A stretch of 64,000 bases of DNA, from positions 269,147 to 333,146 of the forward strand of contig NZ_JANUFF010000005.1 of the NCBI RefSeq assembly GCF_024806495.1, in the 5' to 3' direction. The notes below the pieces were generated by a model. The model made no database searches, was not told the origin of the DNA, and saw only the letters and a program-made list of their open reading frames with translations. Both the position numbers and the translations under genes were made by a program. Positions 7,247-16,799 of this stretch are shown piece by piece. Source of the DNA: Chryseobacterium sp. JUb7 (GTDB taxonomy: Bacteria > Bacteroidota > Bacteroidia > Flavobacteriales > Weeksellaceae). Position 1 is the stretch's first letter; each line of letters starts with the position of its first letter.

Positions 7247-8452
7247 ATGGAAAATACAGAGGTAAAAGCAATTGATACCACAAAAATTGTTTATCCTATT
7301 TTATTTATGATCAGTTTTTCACATTTTCTGAATGATCTGATCCAATCTACTATTCCTTCTTTGTATCCTATCCTGAAAGGTGAATTCAGTTTATCGTTTG
7401 CTCAGATTGGAATTATCACACTGGTATTTCAGCTTACCGCATCTATCTTACAGCCTTTTGTTGGTATTTATACCGATAAAAAGCCAAACCCGCGATCTTT
7501 AGCCATAGGAATGGCTTTATCAATGGCCGGTTTACTCCTTCTGGCAGCAGCCCATCAGTATTATGTAATACTTGTAGCAGTAGGATTAATAGGAATGGGA
7601 TCTTCAGTTTTTCATCCCGAAGCTTCAAGAGTAGCACAAATGGCTTCCGGAGGTCAGAAAGGACTGGCACAATCTATTTTTCAGGTTGGAGGAAATTCCG
7701 GAAGTGCAATAGGTCCTTTATTGGTCGCCCTCATCGTTCTTCCATTGGGACAGGGATATGTAGGGTTATTTGCGATTGCCGCTTTTATCGGGATTATTGT
7801 TTTATGGAGAATTGGCAACTGGTATGCTGAAAGATTATCCATCAAAAAAACAGCAAAGCATAAAGATCTGATAGTAAACATTCAATTGTCGCGAAAAAAA
7901 GTTTTATTTTCCATCACGATTTTGTTGGCCCTTGTGTTTTCAAAATACATCTATCTGGCATCTATGACGAATTATTTTACGTTTTTCCTTATTGACAAAT
8001 TTCATGTTTCTGTACAGGATTCTCAGTTATATTTATTCATGTTTCTTGCTGCAGTAGCTGCAGGAACAATCCTGGGAGGAAAGCTGGGTGATAAATACGG
8101 AAGAAAAAAAATAATCTGGATTTCCATTTTGGGAGCCGCACCGTTCACCCTTTGCCTTCCCTATCTCTCATTGGTATGGACGATTGTATTTGCTGTAATT
8201 ATAGGCTTAATCATCGCGTCCGCATTTTCTGCCATCCTGGTATATGCAACAGATCTTATGCCTGATAAAATAGGTTTGGTAGCCGGATTATTCTTCGGTT
8301 TTATGTTTGGAATGGGAGGAATCGGTTCAGCCGTTTTAGGAGCCGTAGCTGATGATACCAGTATTGAATATGTCTTTAAAATCTGTGCATTTTTGCCGTT
8401 AATGGGTATTATTACGGCTTTACTTCCCAATATTAAAGGAAATAAGAAATAA
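7247..8452 (+). CDS. MFS transporter of the fosmidomycin-resistance (Fsr) type
   Basis: This 401-residue inner-membrane protein has about twelve hydrophobic segments. The N-terminal signature SHFLNDLIQSTIPSLYP, the motif SVFHPEASRVA and the central GGKLGDKYGRKK loop are characteristic of the Fsr/YfnC branch of the major facilitator superfamily. E. coli Fsr exports the antibiotic fosmidomycin, but natural substrates of most members are unknown. The gene follows a GntR/FCD regulator and carries its operator just before the start codon. That pairing suggests the pump is induced by a metabolite sensed by the regulator. Substrate assignment stays open. Confidence 0.87.
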   Translation: MENTEVKAIDTTKIVYPILFMISFSHFLNDLIQSTIPSLYPILKGEFSLSFAQIGIITLVFQLTASILQPFVGIYTDKKPNPRSLAIGMALSMAGLLLLAAAHQYYVILVAVGLIGMGSSVFHPEASRVAQMASGGQKGLAQSIFQVGGNSGSAIGPLLVALIVLPLGQGYVGLFAIAAFIGIIVLWRIGNWYAERLSIKKTAKHKDLIVNIQLSRKKVLFSITILLALVFSKYIYLASMTNYFTFFLIDKFHVSVQDSQLYLFMFLAAVAAGTILGGKLGDKYGRKKIIWISILGAAPFTLCLPYLSLVWTIVFAVIIGLIIASAFSAILVYATDLMPDKIGLVAGLFFGFMFGMGGIGSAVLGAVADDTSIEYVFKICAFLPLMGIITALLPNIKGNKK

Positions 8453-8545
8453 TGATTCCGGAAGAAACTCAGAGGTTTATATTAAGTTAAAATATCCCCT
8501 ACTTCATGTAGAATACCGGACATTCGCTTTTAGTTTAAATATAAA

Positions 8546-8575
8546 AAACCCTTTACTTTTTACGGTAAAGGGTTT
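8546..8575. terminator. Bidirectional intrinsic terminator between MFS gene and B12 operon
   Basis: AAACCCTTTAC pairs with GTAAAGGGTTT around an 8-base loop, flanked by A-rich and T-rich sequence. It lies between the convergent ends of the MFS gene and the T9SS propeller gene and could serve both. Confidence 0.75.
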
Positions 8576-8611
8576 CGATTTAATATCTAATTATTAAGGA
8601 ATGAGTTTCAA

Positions 8612-10882
8612 TTAATTTTTGATTAATTTCTGCTGATACACAGCCTTATCAGTAGTAGCTCGTAAGATATACATTCCTTTTGGAAGTGCACTTACATTAA
8701 TTTGTCCATTATTATACTGAACGTTGATTAATTTCCCTGAAACGTCGTATAGAGACACATTTCCTACTTTTTCCTGAGTTTTAATATATAAAATATCTGT
8801 AACCGGATTAGGATAAATACTGAATTCCAACTTCTTAACCTCAGCAGTTGCCAACACAGAAGCAGTAGCATTAACAATAAGAGTTTTCTCCACCACTTTT
8901 CCGTTTGAGTTAAAACTAACTACAATATTGGAAGTCCCGTTTGCCATAGGAGTCAGCACCAATTCTTCGTTAGCATTAATGGATGCAGTAACTACAGCAG
9001 GATTAGAATTAGACTTTACGGATTTAAGAATCGCGGCAGATAAATTATCTGCATCTGAAACAATCGTTTTAAGGTCAATTGATGTTGCACTACCCACGTT
9101 CACCTGAGAAGGGAAAGTATTACTTACCACAGGTGCACTGTTGTCAGGGAATACCGCCAGTGCAGGGAACCAGTAATAGTCATTCAATATTTTAGTATTC
9201 GTCAGAACACCCACATTATTAAAAGTATGGATCCAGTTTTTCTGGTAATGAGCTCCGTATCCGCTTTCTGTTGTATTTAAAATTAATTCGTCGGTAGATG
9301 GATTTACTCTTAATCCTGCTCCATAAGGAATCTGTTTGTACGTTCCTGTTTGCCCTGGAATAGCAGCAAAACTTTCGTTAAAAGTCTTAGTTGTCACATC
9401 AAATTTTACAATCTGTGTTCCTGAAGAAAAACTGTTGATAGAATTGATCCAGTATAAAGCATTCTGCTGGCTGCTGGCTGTTAAGCTTCCGGCGTTCCAT
9501 GCTCCCCATGAACCCAAATATTTTGTGGTCGGGATTGCATATTCTGTTTTTGCAAAAGTCGTTGGATTAATATTCACAATTTTCTGATCCTGAATAGCCC
9601 AAATGCTTCCGTCTTTAGCCTGAACAATTGAATGAAAAGCTCCCGCAATTGTAGTCACAACAGTATCTGTACCCGGATCTATTACCAAGATTCCGGCCGT
9701 TTGTTTTACTGCAAAAACATATTGTTGGGTACGGATCATATTTCCGATCTGTCCGGCATACTGACTACCACCACCAGTTGTAGGGATTAAGTTTCCAACC
9801 TGTAAATTATCAATATCAAAAATATAAACCCCGTTAGAAGCTCCGATATATCCTTTGTGTTCATTCACTCCTACGAAAGATCTACCGTCTCCACCTCCTA
9901 TATTATTGAATCCTGCAATCTTCTGCATGGTTTGTGCATTTGCGATAACCAGTCTTCCACCAGGAGTATACTGCGTATCTCCTCCATCAGCAGCCTGCTT
10001 TGAGATAAAATAAAACTTATCTCCGTAAATCGTTCCGTACTGAGTCGTAGCTCCAAAAGCCTGATTATTGTTGGCATTGCTGTACACTCTGTAATTTACA
10101 TTTCCATTACTATCAATGAAGTTTACAGATCCGTTGGTATGTCCGAACCATTCTTCATTCACCATAAAATAGCCATTGGTAAAATTCGTTGATGTAACAT
10201 AAGGTGAAACTGCCGTCATCGTTGAAGAAATAGGGAAATCTGTGAAACCTGCATTAAAGTTCCAAACATCCCAAGATCCGTTTTCCAAAGCACGGGTAGA
10301 CGCTCCCACTCCTGAATATCCAAAATCCGGGTCTGTAGGATCTTTTACCCAGTAAGACCAGTATCCATTGGTTGTCCATCCCGACTGCCAGTGATCATTT
10401 GTATCCGCAGCTGTGTAGGCATCAAAGTCATAAGCTGTTGTATTGACAATTCCATCAACAGGATAATAAGGATAGGTAACATTACCACTTTTATAAAGCG
10501 CATTTGTATTTGCTCCGTTTAGATCAAAACCAAGCCCTCCGATTGCCGTTCCGAACTGTGTTCCCTGATACAGCAAAGAGAAAAATCTATGATCTGCTTT
10601 TGCAATAGCTTTTAACATATCTTCACCCGTTGCCGTACCATTCCATCTGAATCCCCACACTAGAGCATCCGGATTTTTGCTGTCATTCCACTGAACGACA
10701 AAAGCAGCCTCATTCGTTCCTGTACCCACCCAATACTGGATATCGGAGAAATTAATTGTTGTTGCATTCTTATTGGCAGAATTCAGCTGAATATCATTTC
10801 GGGGCACGCCCTGTACTTTTATCTGAGCATTCGCAAAAAATGCAAACAGAAAAAAAGTCATTAAAAGATAAAACTTTTTCAT
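8612..10882 (-). CDS. T9SS-secreted beta-propeller protein (DUF5074-like) in the B12 operon
   Basis: This 756-residue secreted protein starts with a signal peptide (FYLLMTFFLFAFFANAQ). Residues 35-260 form a Trp/Gly-rich extracellular module that I cannot name (motif DIQYWVGTGTNEAAFVVQW). Residues 270-570 form a propeller-like DUF5074 region with repeats such as GYIGASNGVYIFDIDNL and YVFAVKQTAGILVIDPG. An Ig-like segment follows at about 580-670. The last 75 residues are a T9SS type A sorting domain (FSIYPNPVTDILYI to QKLIKN). It is the last gene of the cobalamin-riboswitch operon, after a BtuG-like lipoprotein. I infer a cell-surface B12-binding or B12-processing role anchored by T9SS, not by lipid. 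The role is inference; the T9SS signal is clear. Confidence 0.82.
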   Translation of the reverse strand: MKKFYLLMTFFLFAFFANAQIKVQGVPRNDIQLNSANKNATTINFSDIQYWVGTGTNEAAFVVQWNDSKNPDALVWGFRWNGTATGEDMLKAIAKADHRFFSLLYQGTQFGTAIGGLGFDLNGANTNALYKSGNVTYPYYPVDGIVNTTAYDFDAYTAADTNDHWQSGWTTNGYWSYWVKDPTDPDFGYSGVGASTRALENGSWDVWNFNAGFTDFPISSTMTAVSPYVTSTNFTNGYFMVNEEWFGHTNGSVNFIDSNGNVNYRVYSNANNNQAFGATTQYGTIYGDKFYFISKQAADGGDTQYTPGGRLVIANAQTMQKIAGFNNIGGGDGRSFVGVNEHKGYIGASNGVYIFDIDNLQVGNLIPTTGGGSQYAGQIGNMIRTQQYVFAVKQTAGILVIDPGTDTVVTTIAGAFHSIVQAKDGSIWAIQDQKIVNINPTTFAKTEYAIPTTKYLGSWGAWNAGSLTASSQQNALYWINSINSFSSGTQIVKFDVTTKTFNESFAAIPGQTGTYKQIPYGAGLRVNPSTDELILNTTESGYGAHYQKNWIHTFNNVGVLTNTKILNDYYWFPALAVFPDNSAPVVSNTFPSQVNVGSATSIDLKTIVSDADNLSAAILKSVKSNSNPAVVTASINANEELVLTPMANGTSNIVVSFNSNGKVVEKTLIVNATASVLATAEVKKLEFSIYPNPVTDILYIKTQEKVGNVSLYDVSGKLINVQYNNGQINVSALPKGMYILRATTDKAVYQQKLIKN

Positions 10883-10918
10883 TTTTTATTGATTTTAAAA
10901 ATATTGTCTTGTTAAATT

Positions 10919-12118
10919 TTAATTAAGATGTAAATCATATGCTCCGGCTACTTCGGTAGAAACTTCACCCAGCCATCCTGCTTCCTGATTAGTTCCTGTA
11001 TATACTTTTACAAAATCAATTCCCGGAAGCTTTACATATTTTCCGTTTTTATCGACAGCCCAGGAGATGTCAATATTGGATGCTTCATCATTATTCGGTG
11101 CATTATCAGCATACCCGAAATCATAAGACTTCCCTACCCAATAAGATCCCGTTCCGCTCTGATCATAAAAATTGTTCTGAAGTTTTGTTCCGGAAAAACT
11201 GTACGAGTTATCTGAAAGCCACAAAGGATAATAGCTTTGCACATGGAAGGTGTTTTTTGTTTTAAATCCTATATTCCCTAAATTATCCTCCCATTTGATA
11301 TACTCAGTATCCGTCTGCCAAAACTCATTTCCCGGAACGGGAATCTTGTTTTCATTGGGTTTGAAGTATGTGATGCTATAGTTTTTTACTGTTGTATTTT
11401 TAAAATATTCACTTCCTGCGATTTCGTACCATTCGTCTTCATCGGGCTTCCCGTTTTTATTTCTATCGTATGCCACCATGATAATTCCAGGCTCGCAAGA
11501 TCCCGAGCGAGGTTGGCTGGCATCATTTCCCCAAAAGGCATTTCCGAGAATTTTAAAATCTTTACCATTCATATCCGGTATCGTATGGTCGAAACCAAAC
11601 GTTACATAGCCGCCATACCCTCCAAGCGTGATCATTGTAGAATTTCCACCGACTAAAGATGCTTTAGCTTTCTGAAGCATATCATTGAATGTATTTCCTG
11701 CGATATATTCTGGAATTTCATTGATAAACTGCCCTACTGCCGGACGATAATCGAAAACATCAGAAATATATTTACTGTAATTTCCGGCTTCGTGGTTTAC
11801 AATTATTTTTGAATTGTATGTTTTTACACTTCCGCTGCTTTCTATCTTTAATGTTAAAGGATAGGTTTTCACAACAGGACTGATAAAATCCAGTTCAGAA
11901 TTTTGAGAAATAATAGAATCATTAATGCTCCAGGTAAAAGTTCCTCCAACTTTTGGGTTGATATTCAGAACTTTGAAACGGTCAATAGTATAAGATTCTT
12001 CCAAGCCCGTAAAGTTTGAATTATCTTCATCTTCTCTGTCGCTTTTACATCCGATAACTGTAAGTACAGTAAGGGAGAAAAAAGCAGTTCTTAATAATTT
12101 AAAAGTATTTCTTTCCAT
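10919..12118 (-). CDS. PKD-like surface lipoprotein of the B12 operon
   Basis: This 399-residue lipoprotein has a lipobox ending VIGC. Residues 40-110 resemble an Ig/PKD-like sandwich (KVGGTFTWSINDSIISQ). The larger C-terminal domain (about 115-399) contains GGYGGYVTFGFDHTI and a calcium-loop-like stretch, DRNKNGKPDEDEWYE. It lies 14 bases after the propeller lipoprotein and 36 bases before the T9SS protein, so the four genes form one operon under the cobalamin riboswitch. Bacteroides B12 loci also encode extra surface lipoproteins, such as BtuH, beside BtuB and BtuG. This protein may play that part, but I cannot verify homology here. Confidence 0.78.
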   Translation of the reverse strand: MERNTFKLLRTAFFSLTVLTVIGCKSDREDEDNSNFTGLEESYTIDRFKVLNINPKVGGTFTWSINDSIISQNSELDFISPVVKTYPLTLKIESSGSVKTYNSKIIVNHEAGNYSKYISDVFDYRPAVGQFINEIPEYIAGNTFNDMLQKAKASLVGGNSTMITLGGYGGYVTFGFDHTIPDMNGKDFKILGNAFWGNDASQPRSGSCEPGIIMVAYDRNKNGKPDEDEWYEIAGSEYFKNTTVKNYSITYFKPNENKIPVPGNEFWQTDTEYIKWEDNLGNIGFKTKNTFHVQSYYPLWLSDNSYSFSGTKLQNNFYDQSGTGSYWVGKSYDFGYADNAPNNDEASNIDISWAVDKNGKYVKLPGIDFVKVYTGTNQEAGWLGEVSTEVAGAYDLHLN

Positions 12119-12132
12119 TTTTCAAATTCAGT

Positions 12133-13269
12133 TTATTTATACAAAAAAGTGAAATGGGCAGGGATATTTCCGCCTTCAGTTTTCCATTTAAAGTGTCCGT
12201 TTTTATTAAAACAATACACAAAACCCGTGGATACATAATTTCGGGCATCAGTAATATAGATGTCTTCAGAGATTGGGTTCACAGCAATTCCGTAAGGAGT
12301 TTTTATAGCATCCACATATTCCTGATCAATAATTTTATTGGAAATTATTTCCTCAGTTTTCACATCAATGATCCCAAAAGATTTTTTGTAGGTATGGGTA
12401 TTATAATTAAATTCATTCCCGTAATAATAGAGTTTGTCATTCACGATCGTCATTTCGCTTACCGAAACATGGAAGTCTTTTTTAACGGTTCCTGTTGCCG
12501 CATCTATTAAGAATAAACTGGAAGGAACTGTATAATAATCTCCTCTTGAGGTTACATACAGATCTCCGTAATTATCTTTTTTGAGCCGGTGAAGATTTAT
12601 AGCAACATCTATTTTTTTTGTTTCCTTAAAAGTGGTAAGGTCAACCACAGAAACGGTCCGGTCATAATTCGGGAATTTATAACCTCCGGAATTGGCCACA
12701 AAAAGTTGATTTCCCACAATCTGTATTTCTTCAGGCTGATACCCGACGACCACTTCTCTTTGAACAGTCAACGAAGCAGTATCAATTTCTACCACTTTTC
12801 CAAGCGGCGCATTAGGATCTAAAGAAACCGGACCTGCATAACTTGAAGCATAAGCCTTACCGTCTTTGAAAGTCATGTACCTGCAGTTTTCCACGGTAAT
12901 GCTTTTAATTCTTTTAGCCGTTTTAGCATCCATCACTTCAATTTTGTTGGATACATTAATGACGGCATACAGCTTATTTCCATAGATCTGAATATCATTT
13001 CCCACATCTCCCAGCTCCTTTACCACATTAGGATTAATGTCCGCATAAATATTCCGGTGATAAGTTCCTGTCGTATAATCAAAGAAATCCAAAGTACATT
13101 TATTACTTCCCATATTCCCTTCATTCAAAAGGTAAAATCCTTTGATAGCCGTATTTTCCGGTTGTGCTAGCCCCTCTTCAACTTCCGGGCGGACGATAAT
13201 ATCATCGGTACGGCAGGAAACCAAAAAAGTGAGTACAAAAACGAAAAAGCAGATATTTAATTTTTTCAT
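12133..13269 (-). CDS. BtuG-like beta-propeller surface lipoprotein
   Basis: This 378-residue protein has a signal with lipobox (FVLTFLVSC). Short repeated blades of the YncE/DUF5074 propeller type fill the rest (for example GNDIQIYGNKLYAVINVSNK, PEEIQIVGNQLFVANSGG and LHRLKKDNYGDLYVTSRGD). In Bacteroides thetaiotaomicron, BtuG is a seven-bladed propeller lipoprotein that binds cobalamin very tightly at the surface and hands it to BtuB. Here the start codon overlaps the btuB stop by four bases (ATGA), and the operon is led by a cobalamin riboswitch. Together these make a BtuG-type role likely. Orthology needs a structure-based comparison. Confidence 0.83.
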   Translation of the reverse strand: MKKLNICFFVFVLTFLVSCRTDDIIVRPEVEEGLAQPENTAIKGFYLLNEGNMGSNKCTLDFFDYTTGTYHRNIYADINPNVVKELGDVGNDIQIYGNKLYAVINVSNKIEVMDAKTAKRIKSITVENCRYMTFKDGKAYASSYAGPVSLDPNAPLGKVVEIDTASLTVQREVVVGYQPEEIQIVGNQLFVANSGGYKFPNYDRTVSVVDLTTFKETKKIDVAINLHRLKKDNYGDLYVTSRGDYYTVPSSLFLIDAATGTVKKDFHVSVSEMTIVNDKLYYYGNEFNYNTHTYKKSFGIIDVKTEEIISNKIIDQEYVDAIKTPYGIAVNPISEDIYITDARNYVSTGFVYCFNKNGHFKWKTEGGNIPAHFTFLYK

Positions 13270-15284
13270 AATGTAAAACTTACAATGAGTCTGAATGTTC
13301 TTCCCGGCATCGGATAATTCAGCACCACATCATAATATTGATTTAAAATATTGTTGACTTCAAAACTGGCTTTAAACTCATGTGAATGCCAGTTGAATTT
13401 TTTCTGAATTGATAAATCATGGGTATACCAAGGCTGAACATAATTATACTGAATATTATTCTGCTGTCCGTCGTAGCGCTCTCCTACATAGATAAAGCTG
13501 TAATTAAAACCCCAGTCTTTGTAGTCTGCCATCATTGAAAAACCTCCACTATACCAAGGGGCATAAGGAATCTGATCTCCGTAATAGGTTTCTGATTTGT
13601 CCGAATAATCCCTTGCTCTCTGATACGTAAAATTGATTAACGGTCTCAGTTTTACATTTCCGAGAACGACATCTGCCTGCAAATTAACATCCGTACCAAT
13701 GATATCAACATCTCCGAGATTCACCATCATCCACCGGAACATACTTCCATTCGGGGCTGCTATGATTTTATCTTCCACTCTGTTGAAATAGCCGTCTACT
13801 TTAGCATAAATTCTCTGAAGAGCCGATTTCGAAAAAGTTTTCTGATACGTAAATCCCAAATTATATTGATTCGTAAATTCCGGCTGTAAAAATGTATTTC
13901 CGATATTTGTATAATACAGATCATTGAAAGTCGGCATCCTGAAAATTCTTTTATAGAAAGCTCTTAGTGTAAAATCTTTGGCTGCAAAAGGCTGATAGCT
14001 TACAAATAATGAGGGCGTCCACTCTGTCATATCCGGAGATTTTGCATTTTTCTCAACCTCCTCATGAATAAAAGTTCCCAGAACACTTCCTAAAAACTTG
14101 AATCTTTTCCACTGATAAGTTGTTGCAAAAGCCGTCCAGGTACTGTAACGCGTTGGAAACGAAAAATTAACCAAGTCTGCATCCAGATTATTATATTGAA
14201 AATCTACACTTGTACTTACATCCCAATTCGGAGTGATGGAATATAAGTTGGAGGAAGATACAAACAGTTCTCTTTGAATATACTGATTCTGAATTTTTAT
14301 GGACGAGACTGTATCAATATAATGAGTATAATCGTAAGCAAACTTGGCTTTAAACTGAGTTTCTAATTTTGGAAATATTTTTTTCCTGAAATTCGCCTGT
14401 ACAAAAAGGTTTTCGTCTGTCTGACGCTGCCCTCTTCCGTCAAAACGGGAATTTACAATCGCTGCAGGAATTCCACGGTCTGAAAAATAACCATATCCCC
14501 TGATGTTCCAGCTTCCGTTATTGACAATTCCATTCAGGCTTGTTTCAAATCTTTTGGATTTAATATCCGAATCGAATCTTTTGGCAATTGTATCATATGC
14601 CACTTCTCCATCAGGATATTTTTTCTTGTAACGAAATTTATATACGCCGTCACTTTGCATAAACTCTGAACTGAAACTTGCCGAAATTTTATCGGAAATC
14701 TTCTGCTCCAAACGAAAAGAAGGATCAAATAAATCGATCGAACTGTTTTTTAATCTTACAACAAGATTGGTTTTTCTGTTTCCTTTAAAGCTTGGAGATT
14801 TTGGCTGCAAATAGATAGAACCTGAAGATCCAAAATCCTTTGCAGGTTGAAAAATTTCACTTTTTTGTCCATTGTAAAGAGAAATCTCCTCAATATCATC
14901 CAAAGAATATCTCCCCAGATCCACGACTCCATTCTGAGCATTTCCAATCTGAATTCCGTCATAAAAAACACCGACATGCTGACTTCCCATACTCCGGATA
15001 TCAATGGTTTTTAACCCTCCGACACCTCCGTAATCTTTAATCTGAACCCCGGAAAAATACCTCAGCGCATCAGCCACATTCTGACTATTGAGCCTTTCCA
15101 GCTCTGCACCCGATAAAACCTGGGCCGGAAGAATTTCTTTTATATTTTTCTTCCTGATATTAACAGAAACAATGGACTGTTCTACCGTATCTTTTTTAGT
15201 CTGTGAAAATATAAGAGTAGCCGTTAACACAAAAACTGCGAAAACAACCTTCTGAAGTTGAGATGTAAAAAATGTTGTCACCAT
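13266..15284 (-). CDS. btuB: BtuB-like TonB-dependent cobalamin receptor
   Basis: From the ATG at 15284 this is a 672-residue outer-membrane receptor. I preferred this start over one at 15356 because it puts a normal signal peptide (VVFAVFVLTATLIFSQ) near the N-terminus. A plug domain follows (LSGAELERLNSQNVADALRY, DIRSMGSQHVGVFYDG), then a 22-strand-type barrel ending in an aromatic-rich terminus (GRTFRLIVSFTL). Cobalamin specificity rests on the riboswitch in its leader and on the BtuG-like lipoprotein gene, whose start overlaps its stop. Energy would come from TonB-ExbBD, not encoded here. Transporters across the inner membrane (BtuCDF) are also absent from this window. Confidence 0.9.
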   Translation of the reverse strand: MVTTFFTSQLQKVVFAVFVLTATLIFSQTKKDTVEQSIVSVNIRKKNIKEILPAQVLSGAELERLNSQNVADALRYFSGVQIKDYGGVGGLKTIDIRSMGSQHVGVFYDGIQIGNAQNGVVDLGRYSLDDIEEISLYNGQKSEIFQPAKDFGSSGSIYLQPKSPSFKGNRKTNLVVRLKNSSIDLFDPSFRLEQKISDKISASFSSEFMQSDGVYKFRYKKKYPDGEVAYDTIAKRFDSDIKSKRFETSLNGIVNNGSWNIRGYGYFSDRGIPAAIVNSRFDGRGQRQTDENLFVQANFRKKIFPKLETQFKAKFAYDYTHYIDTVSSIKIQNQYIQRELFVSSSNLYSITPNWDVSTSVDFQYNNLDADLVNFSFPTRYSTWTAFATTYQWKRFKFLGSVLGTFIHEEVEKNAKSPDMTEWTPSLFVSYQPFAAKDFTLRAFYKRIFRMPTFNDLYYTNIGNTFLQPEFTNQYNLGFTYQKTFSKSALQRIYAKVDGYFNRVEDKIIAAPNGSMFRWMMVNLGDVDIIGTDVNLQADVVLGNVKLRPLINFTYQRARDYSDKSETYYGDQIPYAPWYSGGFSMMADYKDWGFNYSFIYVGERYDGQQNNIQYNYVQPWYTHDLSIQKKFNWHSHEFKASFEVNNILNQYYDVVLNYPMPGRTFRLIVSFTL

Positions 15285-15410
15285 TAGCTCATTTAGAATA
15301 ATGATGACGCTAATGGATATAAGAATACAACGACTAAGCGCAGTCGTAAACCACACAAAATCAATGATGTCCTAAGCTTTATTCCACGAAAGCGTCAAAC
15401 GTTAAATCTT

Positions 15411-15572
15411 CTGGCAGGTCTTCTGACTTACTCCATTTTTGAAATCCTTCCCATTAAAAAACAGTGGATATAATCTTCAAAAACTTGTTTAGTGGAGCTT
15501 ACAGCAGCGGGTCTGTTCCGGATTTTCACCGGATTCCCTTTTAAGCGCTTTTTATGGCTCACCAGATTTCGG
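15411..15572 (-). promoter_or_regulatory. Cobalamin (AdoCbl-type) riboswitch leading the btuB operon
   Basis: Read on the minus strand, the leader holds the core signatures of the cobalamin riboswitch in order: CTGGTGAGCC near the 5' end, the block GGGAATCCGGTGAAAATCCG, then ACAGACCCGCTGCTGTAA (the B12-box region), and the closing AAGTCAGAAGACCTGCC about 125 bases before the btuB ATG. Binding of the cofactor should shut off expression of the receptor operon. About 125 bases between aptamer and ATG are left for an expression platform. I see no strong terminator there, so translational control is plausible. Confidence 0.93.
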
Positions 15573-15601
15573 CAAAGATAGAAAATAAATCATAGAATCA
15601 A
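15573..15601 (-). promoter_or_regulatory. Predicted promoter of the cobalamin-riboswitch operon
   Basis: On the minus strand the -7 element TATCTTTG (15580-15573) and a TTG (15601-15599) are 18 bases apart, matching the Bacteroidetes consensus. The predicted start falls at the 5' edge of the aptamer. Confidence 0.7.
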
Positions 15602-15663
15602 AATCGAATTTAATTCTATGATTTTCAAGCAAATATATTTTAAAACTGGTTTAATAAAAAATC

Positions 15664-15843
15664 TTTTTTTAACGCAAAGTTTTCATTTTTTGTTGTGAAT
15701 ATTTTTAAGGAACAAAGATTAAATCAATTATAATTGATTAGAAGAAGCTTAAGTTCTTATCCATCGTTTCATCAAACAACTTCGCTGATCATCTTTTCGC
15801 CTTAAAATCAAGGGGTTTTTAAATAAAATCTTTGCGTTTTAAT
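15664..15843. repeat. Possible miniature element with AACGCAAAG terminal inverted repeats
   Basis: TTTTTTAACGCAAAG (15665-15679) is answered in inverted orientation by CTTTGCGTTTTAA (15830-15842), bounding about 175 bp of non-coding sequence between the B12 riboswitch and the outer-membrane protein gene. The same end sequence (TTTTTTAACGCAAAG) recurs at 29812-29826. This looks like a dispersed intergenic repeat of this lineage. No target-site duplication was established. Confidence 0.4.
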
Positions 15844-15849
15844 AGAAAT

Positions 15850-16791
15850 TTAAATCCCAAAATTCAGGAAAATACTAAAACGTGATTTAGCCTCAATATC
15901 TCCTCCTGCCAAATTGGAATACGTAGGAAGCATGATTTCACTTCCCAAACTGAATTTCTTGTAAGAAGCCTCAAAGCCTAACTTTCCGTATAATGCACTT
16001 CCGGCTGTATTGGGTAAAACCTCATCAAATTGTTTATTCCGGTCATAGACCTCTCCCTGCAAACCCGCTTTTCCTGAAAAATTCACTTTTTCATTTGATA
16101 AAATCTGATAAAAACCTGTAGCTGCATAATTCCATTGATTTCCGAAACGGTAGTATTTTTTATTTTCAGTTTTTAAAGTGTAATCTGTATTCAGTAGAAC
16201 AGCCAGTTTGTTTTTCTGAAATTTATAATTCAGAACCATCTGATAATCCCAACTTCCCGTTCCCAGCTGAAAACTCGGATTGACCCCCGAAACTCCTTTT
16301 TCATCAAATTTTCCCAACGGAACTTTTACACCAACTCCTCCATTCAGTTGATGGATATTGTCTTTTGAATTTAATAACTGATAAATCCCCATCAGATTTA
16401 AATCTCCGATTCCATTGATTTTAATATCTCCCTGCATGGTTTTCTTTTCATGGAAATGGAACGGTAAACTTGCATAAACACTCAGTTTTTTAGTTAATGG
16501 AATCTTCCCCCAAAGCTGAATGGTATTAAAATATTGATCCTGCGTCAAATCTTTTACAAAAAGGTTTTCTTTTGCTTTATAATGTTGGGCAAAATATTTA
16601 ATCCCAATAAACTGAGGGTTCAATAATGATTCAAAACCTGATGAACCGTTTCCTGCAGCACATCCACAAGCATCACAATCATCAAAAACCATTGCGTGAA
16701 AATCAGTTGGAATATAGAGACTGTCACTGATTGTTTTAGCCTGAGCTAAATTCAATAAAATCAAACTTATAATTAAAAATATCTTCTTCAT
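15850..16791 (-). CDS. Outer-membrane beta-barrel protein of the MbnP/MbnH operon, with N-terminal CxxCxC motif
   Basis: This 313-residue exported protein has a signal peptide (FLIISLILLNLAQA). A short region follows with a cysteine cluster, DDCDACGCAAG (residues 37-47). The rest is a run of amphipathic strands typical of the 'transporter' family of small outer-membrane barrels (for example GGVGVKVPLGKFDE), ending FSIFLNFGI. It lies nine bases after the MbnH-like gene and forms a three-gene operon with MbnH and MbnP. I infer an outer-membrane channel or sensor handling the metal served by MbnP/MbnH. The cysteine cluster next to a copper-site pair is suggestive of metal contact, but the role is not established. 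Confidence 0.75.
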   Translation of the reverse strand: MKKIFLIISLILLNLAQAKTISDSLYIPTDFHAMVFDDCDACGCAAGNGSSGFESLLNPQFIGIKYFAQHYKAKENLFVKDLTQDQYFNTIQLWGKIPLTKKLSVYASLPFHFHEKKTMQGDIKINGIGDLNLMGIYQLLNSKDNIHQLNGGVGVKVPLGKFDEKGVSGVNPSFQLGTGSWDYQMVLNYKFQKNKLAVLLNTDYTLKTENKKYYRFGNQWNYAATGFYQILSNEKVNFSGKAGLQGEVYDRNKQFDEVLPNTAGSALYGKLGFEASYKKFSLGSEIMLPTYSNLAGGDIEAKSRFSIFLNFGI

Positions 16792-16799
16792 AAATAAAA

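Noticed and set aside
15284..15356. Longer btuB start at 15356
   Set aside because: It would put about 24 extra residues before a normal signal peptide.
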